DNA from: Bacteroidota bacterium
GTDB taxonomy: Bacteria; Bacteroidota; Bacteroidia; 2-12-FULL-35-15
Length of the DNA: 64,000 nucleotides
Direction: 5' to 3'
Assembly: GCA_016707685.1 (NCBI GenBank)
Contig: JADJHE010000008.1
Location: forward strand, 62,001-126,000
Shown one piece after another: positions 52,295 to 62,393 of this stretch (position 1 is the stretch's first letter; the number at the start of each line of letters is the position of its first letter). The notes beneath the pieces were generated by a model. That model was not told the origin of the DNA and did no database searches. It saw nothing but the letters and a program-made list of their open reading frames with translations. The position numbers and the translations under genes were made by a program.

Positions 52295-53719
52295 CTATAA
52301 ATTTTTAGATTTTAAATAATTCATAATTTCTTTTACTCCTACTTCCTTAGCATACTGTGATGGTGTATAGGAGCCATCGTTAAAACAAGTTGTTATTTTA
52401 GTCGTATTGTGAGTGTTTGACAAGGTTAGCTGCTTGGTTTCATATGTTTTTTCTCCCCAATTGAATGTTGTGGATTCAACAAGTGTTTTAACCATTTCTA
52501 AATTCCCATTTTCGATCGCGAAAAAAATAGCGGTTTTATTTTTTACATCTGTTGCACATCCGGTTTTAATGTTTCCGGAGAATCCATAAACGCCTTCAGC
52601 AGGTTTAGCCCCAGATGCTAGTAAGTATTTTACAATATCTAATTTGTCAACCATTGCCGCTATGGTTAGTGGAGTAAATCCTTTTGAATATTGACCGGCT
52701 TTATCATCGTACTCTTTCGATTCAATATTTACGTTGGCCCCGTTTTCCACTAAAGCTTTTACGATCGATAAGTTCCCTTTTCGTATTCCTAAATTGACAA
52801 CAGCTCCCCATTTATCGTCTTCCTCATTTACATTAGCCCCTTTTTTTATCAATGCAATGATCGCATTTGGATCTGAACCGGAATTTCCTTTGTATCCCAT
52901 GGCTGCTAACAAAGGCGATTTGTCGCCATGTGCTGTTTTTACTTTTTGATGGATGTCGACTCCTTGCTCTGACAGGATGTTTAATACTTCAGCCGGGGTG
53001 TAATATTTACTTTGGTCAATGTTTCTAAACCAATCAGGCACATTGTATCCTCTGCTTTCTAAAGCGGTAGCAGTTGATGCAATGTATGACAGGTATACAT
53101 CAGCTGTGCGGACAGATTGAACAAACTTTCCTATGGATGACATGCCATCTTCTCCCACGAATTTAAAGTTTGCCTTATTTTTTACGAGCTCATCAATTAT
53201 CACTTTGTTACTTGAACCGATAGCAGCAAAAAAAGGATAAACTGTAAATGTTGTAGGAATATTCTTTCCCGCGCTTTTGATCATTTTTTCGTAGTATTTG
53301 ATCTTATCTTTATCTGCTGTTTCCCCTTTTGCTTTTTCATCATCTAATAGTTTATTGAAAACCGTTACTTTCCCTCCGCCTACTTTTATTGATTTCTGCG
53401 GATCAACGCCTTTCGCCATTAATACTTTAAATGTTTCTTCACAATAGAAGGTGCAGGAGTTTAGCATTACAACGCTTACAGATGCGTCAGCTCCATTGTC
53501 TAGCAGATGCCCAACAATTTCTGGCCAAAAGAAAGAATGACCAATAGGAGTATGCCCTTCAGCATCTACCGCATTTACATCAGCTCCTTTTGATAAGGCT
53601 TTTTTAACTTTTTCCAGATTCCCTTGTTTGCATGCCTCAAACAGATCTTCATTACTGTCTGAAAATACCTTTATCGAAAACAACGATAAAGCAACGAATA
53701 ATAAAATTTTATTTTTCAT
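52295..53719 (-). CDS. Exported ankyrin-repeat protein
   Basis: 474 aa. A signal peptide (about 1-20, SIKVFSDS) precedes ankyrin repeats: NLEKVKKALSKGADVNAVDAEGHTPIG near the start (read in parts), NVNEEDDKWGAVVNLGIRKG, NLSIVKALVENGANVN and KLDIVKYLLASGAKP later. The N-terminal and C-terminal repeat blocks are separated by a less regular helical middle (about 120-250). Ankyrin proteins are commonly cytoplasmic; an exported one suggests periplasmic binding. Paired with the LamG gene. Confidence 0.88.
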   Translation of the reverse strand: MKNKILLFVALSLFSIKVFSDSNEDLFEACKQGNLEKVKKALSKGADVNAVDAEGHTPIGHSFFWPEIVGHLLDNGADASVSVVMLNSCTFYCEETFKVLMAKGVDPQKSIKVGGGKVTVFNKLLDDEKAKGETADKDKIKYYEKMIKSAGKNIPTTFTVYPFFAAIGSSNKVIIDELVKNKANFKFVGEDGMSSIGKFVQSVRTADVYLSYIASTATALESRGYNVPDWFRNIDQSKYYTPAEVLNILSEQGVDIHQKVKTAHGDKSPLLAAMGYKGNSGSDPNAIIALIKKGANVNEEDDKWGAVVNLGIRKGNLSIVKALVENGANVNIESKEYDDKAGQYSKGFTPLTIAAMVDKLDIVKYLLASGAKPAEGVYGFSGNIKTGCATDVKNKTAIFFAIENGNLEMVKTLVESTTFNWGEKTYETKQLTLSNTHNTTKITTCFNDGSYTPSQYAKEVGVKEIMNYLKSKNL

Positions 53720-53818
53720 AATATGTGTTTTTGTTGATAAGGCAAACTTCTTCCAATTTAATGTATTATGAAATAGTGCATTTGTACTAGTTGACTTGTT
53801 TAGTTTACAAGAATTGGA

Positions 53819-53826
53819 TACTTTTG
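53819..53826 (+). promoter_or_regulatory. Promoter -7 box of the histidine kinase gene
   Basis: TACTTTTG ends 6 bases before the ATG at 53833. It supports that start over the TTG at 53791 and implies a very short or absent leader. Confidence 0.55.
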
Positions 53827-53832
53827 ATTAAT

Positions 53833-55452
53833 ATGCATCGGATTATAAAGTTTAATAAATTACAGATTTTAAGGCTTTTCCTTTTCCTAAATTCATTAAC
53901 ATTTCCGTTGTTTTCTCAAAACAATACATTTGAAAGTGCTATTTTACAGCTAAACAAGCTGTGGTCGGAAGGGAAATATCCTGAAGCTATAGAAAAGGGA
54001 TTAAATGCACTATCTCTTGCAGAAAAAGATCAAAAATGTGAGCAAATTTGTATTGCCAATCTTCAAATTGGGAAAGTCCATTATGCTTTAGGACAAAGGG
54101 GAAAGGCTATTTTTTATTTTCGAAATGTTGAGTTTTTATCTAACGAATGTTATATAGATTCCATTGCTTCTAAAACATATTATAATATGGGAGCTATTTA
54201 TTCGGAGTTGGCTCAACTAGATTCGTCTTTTTATTTTTTAAATAAAGCAAAAGAAGTTTTTAAGAAAACGAAAAATTATGTAGGGCTGTCAAGAGTTTTT
54301 TCTGTGATTTCTGATATCCAGATAAACCACCATTATAATAAAATTGAAACACAAAAAAGTATAGATAGTGCAGTTTTTTATGCGCAAAAATCCGGAGACG
54401 AATCTGCATTAAATTTCTCGAAAATTAAGCAAGGAATATTTTATAGTCAGATCAATGAACGACAAAAAGCTTTTAAAATTTACAATGAACTACTTGCCGG
54501 ATATGAAAAATCTAAAAATTTAGAAGGGCAAAAATATATACTAACACTAATCTCAGAACAATTATTAATTGATCCGGAAGCTCAAAAAGCATTATCCCGT
54601 TTAATAAGATTGAAGGATTCAATTTTTGGTTTGGATGTGGCCGATAGAGTAGCTTCCTATCAAATTAAGTATGAAACAGAAAAAAAAGAAAATTTAAATA
54701 AAATTTTACAACAAGAAAATTTGCTTAAACAGGCTAAGATTAATACTAGAAACAGAACAATCATTCTATTGATTATTTCTATATTACTTATTATACTGCT
54801 TGTTTTTTGGAGAGTTAATGTTATTAATCTTAAGAAGAAACAGGAAGAGCTACTTAACACTCAAAAACTTCAAAAAGAAAAGGAACGTATCTCCAGAGAT
54901 TTGCACGATAATGTTGGTGGACAGCTTTCGTATGTACTGTATTCGCTTGATGGAATTACCAGTCAGGATATTAAAAAACAAGAAGAAATTTCAAAAAGTA
55001 TCAATGATTCAGTTCGTCAGGTGATAAGTAATTTAAGAGAAACCATTTGGGCAATCAATGATGAAAACATTCCTGTTCAGGATTTTTCGGATAAATTAAA
55101 AGTTTATGCACGTACTATTTTTAGGCATTCTACTGTTGAAGTAAAATTTCATGAGAAGATTGAAAATGCAATAATGTTGAATTCACTCGTTGGTTTAAAT
55201 TTATTCCGTATTTGTCAGGAAATAATTAATAATGTATTTAAGCATGCTGAAGCGAGTTTAGTTACGATTAGTATAGAATCTACCGATAAAATTTCTGTAA
55301 CAATTTCGGATAATGGAAAAGGATTTGAACTTGACAGCGAAAATGAAGGTTATGGTTTAACGAATATAAAGAAGAGAGCCGAAGAAACTGGCATTGCAGT
55401 AGAAATGAATTCAGCCAAAGGAAGTGGAGTAACATATAAGCTCATAGTATAG
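53833..55452 (+). CDS. TPR-containing sensor histidine kinase (HisKA_3)
   Basis: 539 aa. Signal peptide about 1-29 (FPLFSQ), TPR-like periplasmic helices (about 35-260), one membrane helix (about 300-322), then the HisKA_3 dimerisation domain with the phospho-accepting His in ISRDLHDNVGGQLSYVLYSL, and a HATPase_c with NVFKHAEAS and SDNGKGFELDSENEGYGLTNIKKRA. This is the NarX/DesK class. It is immediately followed by its probable NarL-type partner, whose frame is broken. The stop is TAG. Confidence 0.93.
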   Translation: MHRIIKFNKLQILRLFLFLNSLTFPLFSQNNTFESAILQLNKLWSEGKYPEAIEKGLNALSLAEKDQKCEQICIANLQIGKVHYALGQRGKAIFYFRNVEFLSNECYIDSIASKTYYNMGAIYSELAQLDSSFYFLNKAKEVFKKTKNYVGLSRVFSVISDIQINHHYNKIETQKSIDSAVFYAQKSGDESALNFSKIKQGIFYSQINERQKAFKIYNELLAGYEKSKNLEGQKYILTLISEQLLIDPEAQKALSRLIRLKDSIFGLDVADRVASYQIKYETEKKENLNKILQQENLLKQAKINTRNRTIILLIISILLIILLVFWRVNVINLKKKQEELLNTQKLQKEKERISRDLHDNVGGQLSYVLYSLDGITSQDIKKQEEISKSINDSVRQVISNLRETIWAINDENIPVQDFSDKLKVYARTIFRHSTVEVKFHEKIENAIMLNSLVGLNLFRICQEIINNVFKHAEASLVTISIESTDKISVTISDNGKGFELDSENEGYGLTNIKKRAEETGIAVEMNSAKGSGVTYKLIV

Positions 55453-55493
55453 ATGCACTATTTTTTCATTCATTTTTTAAAATCACTTTTGTC

Positions 55494-56212
55494 ATGACTA
55501 AACGAAAAGATATGACGTACATTGCTATTGTTGATGATAAAAAAAGTTTACGAAATGCACTAATGGAAAAATTAAATGCATTCGAAAATTACGAAGTGCT
55601 TTTTACTGCCGAAAATGGACAAGATTTTTTAGAAAAAATGATGGAGGCTCGTAAGGTAATTGAGCCAGATGTAGTTTTAATGGATATTGACATGCCTGTT
55701 ATGAGTGGTATTGAAGCGGTTTCGAAAGGCAAAGACTCGGTATCCAAATTCTAAATATTTAATGTTAACCATTTTTGATGAGGATGAAAAGATATTTTCT
55801 GCTATAAAGGCGGGTGCTGACGGTTATCTTTTGAAAGATGAGCCCATCGAAAAAATAAAAGAAGCCATTGTTAATTTATTGAACGATGAAGGTGCGCCCA
55901 TGTCGCCCAGCATTGCCAGAAAAGCTTTGAATTTGTTAATGAATTCAAAATCAAGTTTTACTGAAGAAAGCTCATTCCAAATTCATGATTATAATCTTAC
56001 TGAAAGAGAGCACCAAGTACTTTCATTACTTGTTGATGGACTTGAGTACAAAGAAATAGCTATCAAATATGAATATTAGTCCTAACACAATTCGGAATCA
56101 TATCAGTAATATTTATAAAAAATTGCATGTAACCTCAAAGGTTCAAGCAATAAAAGTATATATGAACAATGAAAATAAAAGAAGAATCATAAGTAACTAT
56201 CTAAAGAAATGA
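55494..56212 (+). pseudogene. NarL/LuxR-type response regulator, frameshifted twice
   Basis: An N-terminal receiver (IAIVDDKKSLRNAL; phospho-acceptor Asp in VLMDIDMPVMSGIEAV) runs out of frame at about 55727-55735 (aaaggcaaag; one extra G). The remainder of the receiver and linker continues in another frame (TRYPNSKYLMLTIFDEDE, AGADGYLLKDEP) and then hits TAG because of one extra base at about 56070-56074. The third frame supplies the LuxR helix-turn-helix end (NISPNTIRNHISNIYKKLHV). Repaired, it would be about 238 aa. It lies 41 bases after the cognate kinase, so the pair would be non-functional as sequenced. Confidence 0.85.
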
Positions 56213-56233
56213 TTTTAGATTAATAATTAGATT

Positions 56234-57891
56234 CTAGTTTTTAATCGTTTTAACTATTTTTTGTTTGCCATTTTTGAATTGAAATTTTAAAAAGTAAATA
56301 CCCGATTTCATATTTTCAAATTCTATGGTATTGCTTCCCAATAGCACTTCTAATTGCTTTATCTCTTGTCCAATAACATTCGTAATTGATACGATTGCTG
56401 GTTCATTCAAATGAACAGTGATAATTCCAATGTTAGGATTGGGGGCAAATTTAATTTCGTTTGCACTCATTGAAACATCCTCTATCCCAATACTTGTTGA
56501 ACAGGTACTTGCTGAAGGATTTAACTCTATAGGTAATCCAGGAGTTAATGGGTGATTTTGAAGTCCACTATAATCCGAATCATAATGAATTGCTCTAAAA
56601 ACGGAATTAATAAAAATTCCAGAACCTTGACTTGCTGGTCCATTTCCATTAACAGGATTTTTATATTCCCAAACTTTGTTTTTTAAAGAGTCTATTTCAA
56701 TAAATCGACCACTCACACCATACGTAATGAGTGTATTTCCATTACTTAATCGTTGTGATCCAGAGATGTTAGCAGAGAAAATGGACACAGTTGGTGCATA
56801 GCTCCAAGATTGCGAAACCGGTAAAAATGCAAGGCTATCTGCTATTGGGTAGCTGCCTGTTGAATCAATCGGTGGCTCAATAATCTCAACACTTGAATAA
56901 TTACCTCCTGGTCTATTTGCCCCATTATTAAATACCATAATTTTTCCGCCATCTTTTAATCCATCTGGTATCCAACTTACAGAATGTTGACCAAATAATT
57001 TGCGATCAATAATACTACCTCTATTGTATACTTCAGGATTCCCCCATCTGTACAATATATCTCCTCCTTTTCCTCTAACTCCTCCTGCATGAGATGCCGC
57101 TTCAATGTTGAAGTACTATGATCTAAAATATAGAATTCATTGTTCGTTCTCGAGCTAACGATGATTTGGTTTAATGCTGGACTGTAAAAAACAGAATTTA
57201 AATGAAGCCAATCAGGATTATTTACAACATCTATTTGATGATTAATATTAAATAATTCAGGATGGTCAATCACAGAACCATAATTTTCTTTCGTTGAATC
57301 ATAATCTTGAATAAAATGGTCCCAAAGATTCCATTCCCATACAATTACAGCAGAATCTAAACCAACAGGTTGTATTTCGATAATTTTTTCATTTAAGAAA
57401 TGATCGGTTATAGTCAACGAATCTCTTCCTTCTTGCAATACTTGAATTACTGTTTTTTTTTGCCAGACTAGTGCTAATACATTACCATTTGGCATAGGAT
57501 AAATATCATGATGTTGTAGTAATGAATCTGTCGATATTAAATATGACCAGATAACATTTCCATTCCAATCAATTTTTTCAATAATTCCGCCACTTCCACC
57601 ATAATTAAAGGAACTATTCTGTGTATTACCAGACCTTAAAAGGTTTCCGTCTGGCAATAAATAGGCAGATAATCCTGGCTTGTAATTGCTATCCCAAGAA
57701 TGCACCAAAAGACCACACTTATCAATGAGATAGGTTTTATTATAAGCAATAGGAGCAAATAAAATGTACCCCGATTGTTCTAGTCCATTGCCTTGTTGTA
57801 TTAAGCCAATTGTATTTTGTGAAAATCCTTGTAAGGAGATGCATAAAAATACCAGCATTAAAAAAGTAATTGGGAAATATTTTTTTGTCAT
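56234..57891 (-). pseudogene. Arylsulfotransferase-like T9SS protein, frameshifted
   Basis: A signal peptide (about 1-24, LQGFSQN) and an ASST-like beta-propeller (HHDIYPMPNGNVLALVWQ, HPELFNINHQIDVVNNPDW) run from 57891 to near 57103, where one base is missing. The next frame continues with GDILYRWGNPEVYNRG, the ASST core phrase, and then LFGQHSVSWIPDG. It ends in a type A sorting domain (FAPNPNIGIITVHL, GIYFLKFQFKNG). Repaired length is about 552 aa. The family transfers sulfate between phenolic compounds, or is only structurally similar; I would not assert activity. Confidence 0.8.
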
Positions 57892-58008
57892 AAAATTCTA
57901 TTTGAAAGAATAAAGATAGAATAAAAAAATTTCAATAACGTACGAAGGCGAAATTGAATTTTAATACGATTAACTAAAAATAAATGGAGTAATTAATTTC
58001 ATTTTATT

Positions 58009-58016
58009 TATTTTTG
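58009..58016 (+). promoter_or_regulatory. Promoter -7 box of the DUF4421 gene
   Basis: TATTTTTG ends 6 bases before the ATG at 58023. The TTG at 58014 in the longer frame lies inside it. Confidence 0.5.
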
Positions 58017-58022
58017 ACTACC

Positions 58023-59117
58023 ATGAAAAGAAGAGTCATTTCATTTGTATTCATTTTATTTGTTTTGTTTTCAAAAGCAGGAACAGATCCTGATACTGCA
58101 TATGTTCAAAAATTTAAAAATATTTTTGCCTTAAAAACTTTTTTAACAAACAATGGTTTTTTGTATACACTTACTCCTAGAAATACAGGGAATTTTACAA
58201 CGGAGCAATTAAATGATGCAAAACTATTTTACTCTCCTCATATTCCACCTACAACTGGAGTCTCTGTCAACATTAAAGGAATTGGTTTTACCTATTTGTT
58301 TAAATTCACGAATGATTATTTAGATACAACAGGTAGAGTGAAGGCTGGATTTAAAGGTTTTGCAATAAATATGTATGGAACAAAATTCGGGTTTGAAGCT
58401 TATTACCAGGATTATAGTCGCTTTTACTTTCACTACAAAGGGGATAATATTTTATTGAAAAATTACAATACCAATATTCGTGCATACCAATGGGGCGCAA
58501 ATGCGGTTTTTGTTTTTAATGGAAAAAAATTCTCTTATAATGCGGCATTTAATCAAACACAATTGCAGAAAAAAAGTGCAGGTTCTGCTATGTTAATTCT
58601 TGCACCTAAATTTAGTGAGCTAAAGAGTACCGACTTGAACTTGATTCCCGATTCGGTTCGTATTTATTATGGAGACATTTCCAATTTACAACGAAATCGG
58701 AATTATGCATTTTATGTACAAGGTGGTTATGGATTTAATTTAACTAAAAATAATTTTTATTTCTCTACAGCGGTTCTTGTTGGTGTCGGATTTCAAACAC
58801 AAACCTATAGTTATCCTTAGGGGAAGTTTTATAAAATGGGCTTTCCACTTATTGGAAGAGGAAAATCAAGCATTGGATATAATGGAAAAGTGTTTTTTGG
58901 TGGCTTATTTGCAAATGCAGATGCGAGTCAATCGCGGATAAAAAATTTAAAGACACAACAGTTGCAGTATAATTACGGTTTGTATCTTGGTTTTAGATTT
59001 ATTCAATACACCAAAACGAAGGCTCAACTCAAAAAAGAAGCGCAACAAAAAAAGCTAGCCGAAAAAGAAGCGGCTAAAAAGGCGAAAGAAGCCAAGCGCA
59101 AGCCTAAATCCAAGTAA
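58023..59117 (+). pseudogene. DUF4421-like exported protein with in-frame TAG
   Basis: A signal peptide (about 1-21, LFSKAG) and beta-strand-rich domain read without interruption to TAG at 58818-58820. The same frame then continues with GKFYKMGFPLIGRGKSSIGYNG and FFGGLFANADASQSRI to a lysine/alanine-rich C-terminal tail at 59117. The join matches the DUF4421 layout, an outer-membrane-type barrel family of unknown function. Total about 363 codons. No frameshift is needed, so this is a pure nonsense change, or a sequencing error. Confidence 0.7.
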
Positions 59118-59194
59118 AATCAGCCAAATGGAGGCTTATTTTGCTCCCAATTAAATATAGATGGCTCTATAGCAACAATTTGGGATAAAATTAC

Positions 59195-59202
59195 TACTTT
59201 TG
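59195..59202 (+). promoter_or_regulatory. Promoter -7 box of typA
   Basis: TACTTTTG with a leader of about 75 bases to the ATG at 59280. I see no recognisable riboswitch in the leader. Confidence 0.55.
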
Positions 59203-59279
59203 CACCCTCTTAAAATAACTTTGGTCAAGTGCTAAGGACTTTATGTCGCTAACAATTGACTTTTAACTTAAAAATAAAA

Positions 59280-61091
59280 ATGCAAAACATTAGAAACATT
59301 GCCATTATTGCCCATGTCGATCACGGGAAAACAACTTTGGTTGACAAAATTTTACACACAGGTAAATTATTTCGTGAAAACCAAGAATCAGGTGAGTTAA
59401 TCCTTGATAACAATGACTTGGAACGCGAACGTGGGATTACCATTTTGGCAAAAAACGTATCTGTACGTTATAAAGGAACAAAAATTAATATTATTGATAC
59501 TCCAGGCCATGCTGACTTTGGAGGCGAAGTTGAACGTGTATTAAACATGGCTGATGGTGTTGTGCTTTTGGTGGATGCATTTGAAGGTGCAATGCCTCAA
59601 ACGCGTTTTGTTACTCAAAAAGCATTGGCACAAGGGAAGCGTGTAGTACTAGTTATCAATAAAGTAGATAAACCAAACTGTCGTCCTGATGAAGTACATG
59701 ATCAAGTATTTGATTTGTTTTTCAATTTAGATGCAACAGAAGAACAATTAAACTTTAAAACAGTTTATGGTTCATCTAAACAAGGTTGGATGGGTCCAGA
59801 TTGGAAAAATCCAACTCAAGATATTACTTACTTATTGGATACAATCATTGATTTCTTCCCAGAAGCACCTAGCTTAGAAGGAACATTGCAAATGCAAATT
59901 ACATCATTGGATTATTCTTCTTTTGTTGGTCGTATTGCTGTAGGTCGTGTTCACCGTGGTTCAGTAAAAGAAAACATGCCAGTATCTTTAGTAAAAAGAG
60001 ATGGTTCAATTGTTAAATCACGTATCAAAGAACTTTTCATATTTGAAGGTTTAGGGAAAGCAAAAACTACTGAAACAATTAAATCAGGAGAAATTGTTGC
60101 AATTACTGGTATCGATGGTTTTGAAATTGGAGATACAATTGCAGATTTTGAAAATCCAGAAGGATTAACACCAATTGCTATTGATGAACCAACAATGAAC
60201 ATGTTGTTTTGCATCAACAATTCACCATTCTTTGGTAAAGAAGGAAAATTTGTTACTTCTCGCCATTTACGTGATCGTTTATTTAAAGAATTAGAAAAGA
60301 ATCTTGCATTACGTGTTGAAGAAACAAACTCTGCTGATTCATACTTAGTGTTTGGTCGTGGTATTCTTCACTTATCTGTTTTAATTGAAACAATGAGACG
60401 TGAAGGGTATGAGTTGCAAGTTGGACAGCCACAAGTTATCATCAAAGAAATTGATGGTGTTAAATGTGAGCCTATCGAATATTTAACAGTAGATGTTCCT
60501 GAAGAAAGTGCTGGTAAAGTAATTGAATATGTGAGTCAACGTAAAGGAGATATGTTGTTGATGGAACCAAAAGGTGATTTACAACATTTAGAATTTGAAA
60601 TTCCTTCACGTGGTATTATCGGTTTACGTAATAATATCTTAACAGCAACAGCTGGTGAAGCTATTATGGCGCATCGTTTCAAAGCATTCGAGCCTTGGAA
60701 AGGTGTTATTCCTAGCCGTAACAATGGTGTTTTAATTTCAGGTGAAATGGGAACTGCAATTGCTTACTCAATCGATAAATTACAAGATAGAGGGAAATTT
60801 TTTGTTGAGCCAGGTGAAGCAATTTATACTGGACAAGTTATCGGTGAAAACAATCGTCAGGACGATATCGTTGTGAACATCACAAAAGAGAAAAAATTAA
60901 CAAACATGCGTGCATCTGGTACAGATGATAAAATGCGTATCGCACCAAAAATCAATTTCTCTTTAGAAGAAGCAATGGAATACATTCAAATGGATGAGTA
61001 TGTTGAGGTTACTCCAACATCATTGCGTATGCGTAAAGTAATCTTAGATGAAACGGAACGTAAGCGTCAAGAGAAAAAATTAGTTTCTTAA
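59280..61091 (+). CDS. typA: Ribosome-associated GTPase TypA/BipA
   Basis: 603 aa, normal length. An EF-G-like translational GTPase that acts in ribosome assembly and stress growth. P-loop AHVDHGKTT at 11-19, G3 DTPGHADFGGEVER near 73, G4 NKVDKPN, an EF-G domain III/V-like middle, and the BipA-specific C-terminus with HRFKAFEPWKGVIPSRNNGV and GTDDKMRIAPK. Start at MQNIRNIAII rather than the upstream TTG. Confidence 0.96.
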   Translation: MQNIRNIAIIAHVDHGKTTLVDKILHTGKLFRENQESGELILDNNDLERERGITILAKNVSVRYKGTKINIIDTPGHADFGGEVERVLNMADGVVLLVDAFEGAMPQTRFVTQKALAQGKRVVLVINKVDKPNCRPDEVHDQVFDLFFNLDATEEQLNFKTVYGSSKQGWMGPDWKNPTQDITYLLDTIIDFFPEAPSLEGTLQMQITSLDYSSFVGRIAVGRVHRGSVKENMPVSLVKRDGSIVKSRIKELFIFEGLGKAKTTETIKSGEIVAITGIDGFEIGDTIADFENPEGLTPIAIDEPTMNMLFCINNSPFFGKEGKFVTSRHLRDRLFKELEKNLALRVEETNSADSYLVFGRGILHLSVLIETMRREGYELQVGQPQVIIKEIDGVKCEPIEYLTVDVPEESAGKVIEYVSQRKGDMLLMEPKGDLQHLEFEIPSRGIIGLRNNILTATAGEAIMAHRFKAFEPWKGVIPSRNNGVLISGEMGTAIAYSIDKLQDRGKFFVEPGEAIYTGQVIGENNRQDDIVVNITKEKKLTNMRASGTDDKMRIAPKINFSLEEAMEYIQMDEYVEVTPTSLRMRKVILDETERKRQEKKLVS

Positions 61092-61117
61092 TATCCATTA
61101 TAGTATTTAAAAACGCT

Positions 61118-62332
61118 TCACAGAATGTTAGGTTTTTTCTTTTTACTTAATAGAATAAAACCGATTGCAGCAAGGATGCTTAGTCCAATCAACACATAGA
61201 ACATTGTGTTAAATCCATATCGGTTAGCTAGGCCTAACCCCAATACCGGTGCAACAATATTAGAAACACCATAAGCGATAGAATACAAAGCCGAGTATTG
61301 TCCTTGTCGTTCCTTTTTTGGACGCGATAACGAGTAGTTCATCATAAATGGCATTGCATAAATTTCGGAGAGAGTAATAATAACGGTGTATGCTATAGCA
61401 GGCAATAACATCCCTTCACCAAATTTTAATATTGCAAAGGAAACAGGCAAACACAAAACACCAATAATGATATACCTAAATAACTTTTTTTCTTTTTCGA
61501 GATACGTTACCAAGGGCATTTCAATTAATACTACAAGCAGTCCGTTTAGTCCTAAAAGTAATCCAATGGTGTCTTCACTATAATTACAAACGGTATCAAA
61601 GTATTGTGGAATACTTGCAAAAAGCTGAAAGAAGCAAACGCCATATAGAGCAACTAAAAGTATAAATACTAAATAAGGAATATCTCGATAGGCCGATGGG
61701 CTGCTATCTTTTATTTCGGCACTTGTTACTTTTGATTGTTCTAATTCTTTTTTTGGCAAATACATGAATAATAATCCTGCCGCTGCTACCGAAGTAATTG
61801 CATCAATTACAAAAAGTAATTTATAGCCCAAGTACAAAGCAATAAATCCTCCAACTGCAGGACCAACCGAAAAGCCCAAATTCACCGCTAATCGAACCAA
61901 GGATACGGAACGCGTTCTGTTTTCGGGCGAACTATATGCAGCAATTGCTTTTGAATTTGCTGGGCGAAAAATATCAGCCGCAAATGCATAGATAAAAATT
62001 ACGGATGAAATAAAAATAGGTGTTTTAGCAGCTAATAGAAGCAATAAAATGAAGCCACTCGAAATGAGTGAGTAAAACATAATGTTGTAAAAGTGATAAC
62101 GGTCGGTTAGCCACCCACCGGCATAGGATCCTAATACACTTCCAATTCCATAAAAGCTCAATGCTAAACCGGCTTCAGCTATTGTAAAATGTAATTCTTT
62201 GGTAAGGTAAAGTGAAGTAAAAAGCAATACCATGGATCCACTTCTATTAATGAACATAGCAATAGAAAGCACCCAAATGTTTCGTTGAATAGCAGAGAAG
62301 GATTCTTTATATAATGCTAAAATCGCTTTCAT
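61118..62332 (-). CDS. MFS transporter
   Basis: 404 aa with twelve predicted helices. Start at MKAILALYKESFSAI, because the longer frame runs antisense through the CoA-transferase gene. The loop GGWLTDRYHFYN between helices 2 and 3 matches the major-facilitator motif, and RTRSVSLVRLAVNLGFSVGPAVGG follows at helices 4-5 (read in parts). Substrate unknown; DHA1-type drug or metabolite export is possible. Divergent from the CoA-transferase gene, 61 bases apart. Confidence 0.88.
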   Translation of the reverse strand: MKAILALYKESFSAIQRNIWVLSIAMFINRSGSMVLLFTSLYLTKELHFTIAEAGLALSFYGIGSVLGSYAGGWLTDRYHFYNIMFYSLISSGFILLLLLAAKTPIFISSVIFIYAFAADIFRPANSKAIAAYSSPENRTRSVSLVRLAVNLGFSVGPAVGGFIALYLGYKLLFVIDAITSVAAAGLLFMYLPKKELEQSKVTSAEIKDSSPSAYRDIPYLVFILLVALYGVCFFQLFASIPQYFDTVCNYSEDTIGLLLGLNGLLVVLIEMPLVTYLEKEKKLFRYIIIGVLCLPVSFAILKFGEGMLLPAIAYTVIITLSEIYAMPFMMNYSLSRPKKERQGQYSALYSIAYGVSNIVAPVLGLGLANRYGFNTMFYVLIGLSILAAIGFILLSKKKKPNIL

Positions 62333-62393
62333 TTTTGTAAAGGTACTAATTGATTTTATCTGTGAATCAGTTAACTTAGCAAAAAAATAAAGA

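Noticed and set aside
52295..53719. A CRISPR or toxin-antitoxin function for the repeat-rich proteins
   Set aside because: The repeats are protein-level ankyrin and WG repeats; no repeat-spacer DNA array and no small toxin partner is present.
26867..58820. Reassignment of TAG to an amino acid
   Set aside because: TAG ends the intact rnc, the histidine kinase and the last T9SS gene at the expected protein ends, so it is a working stop here.
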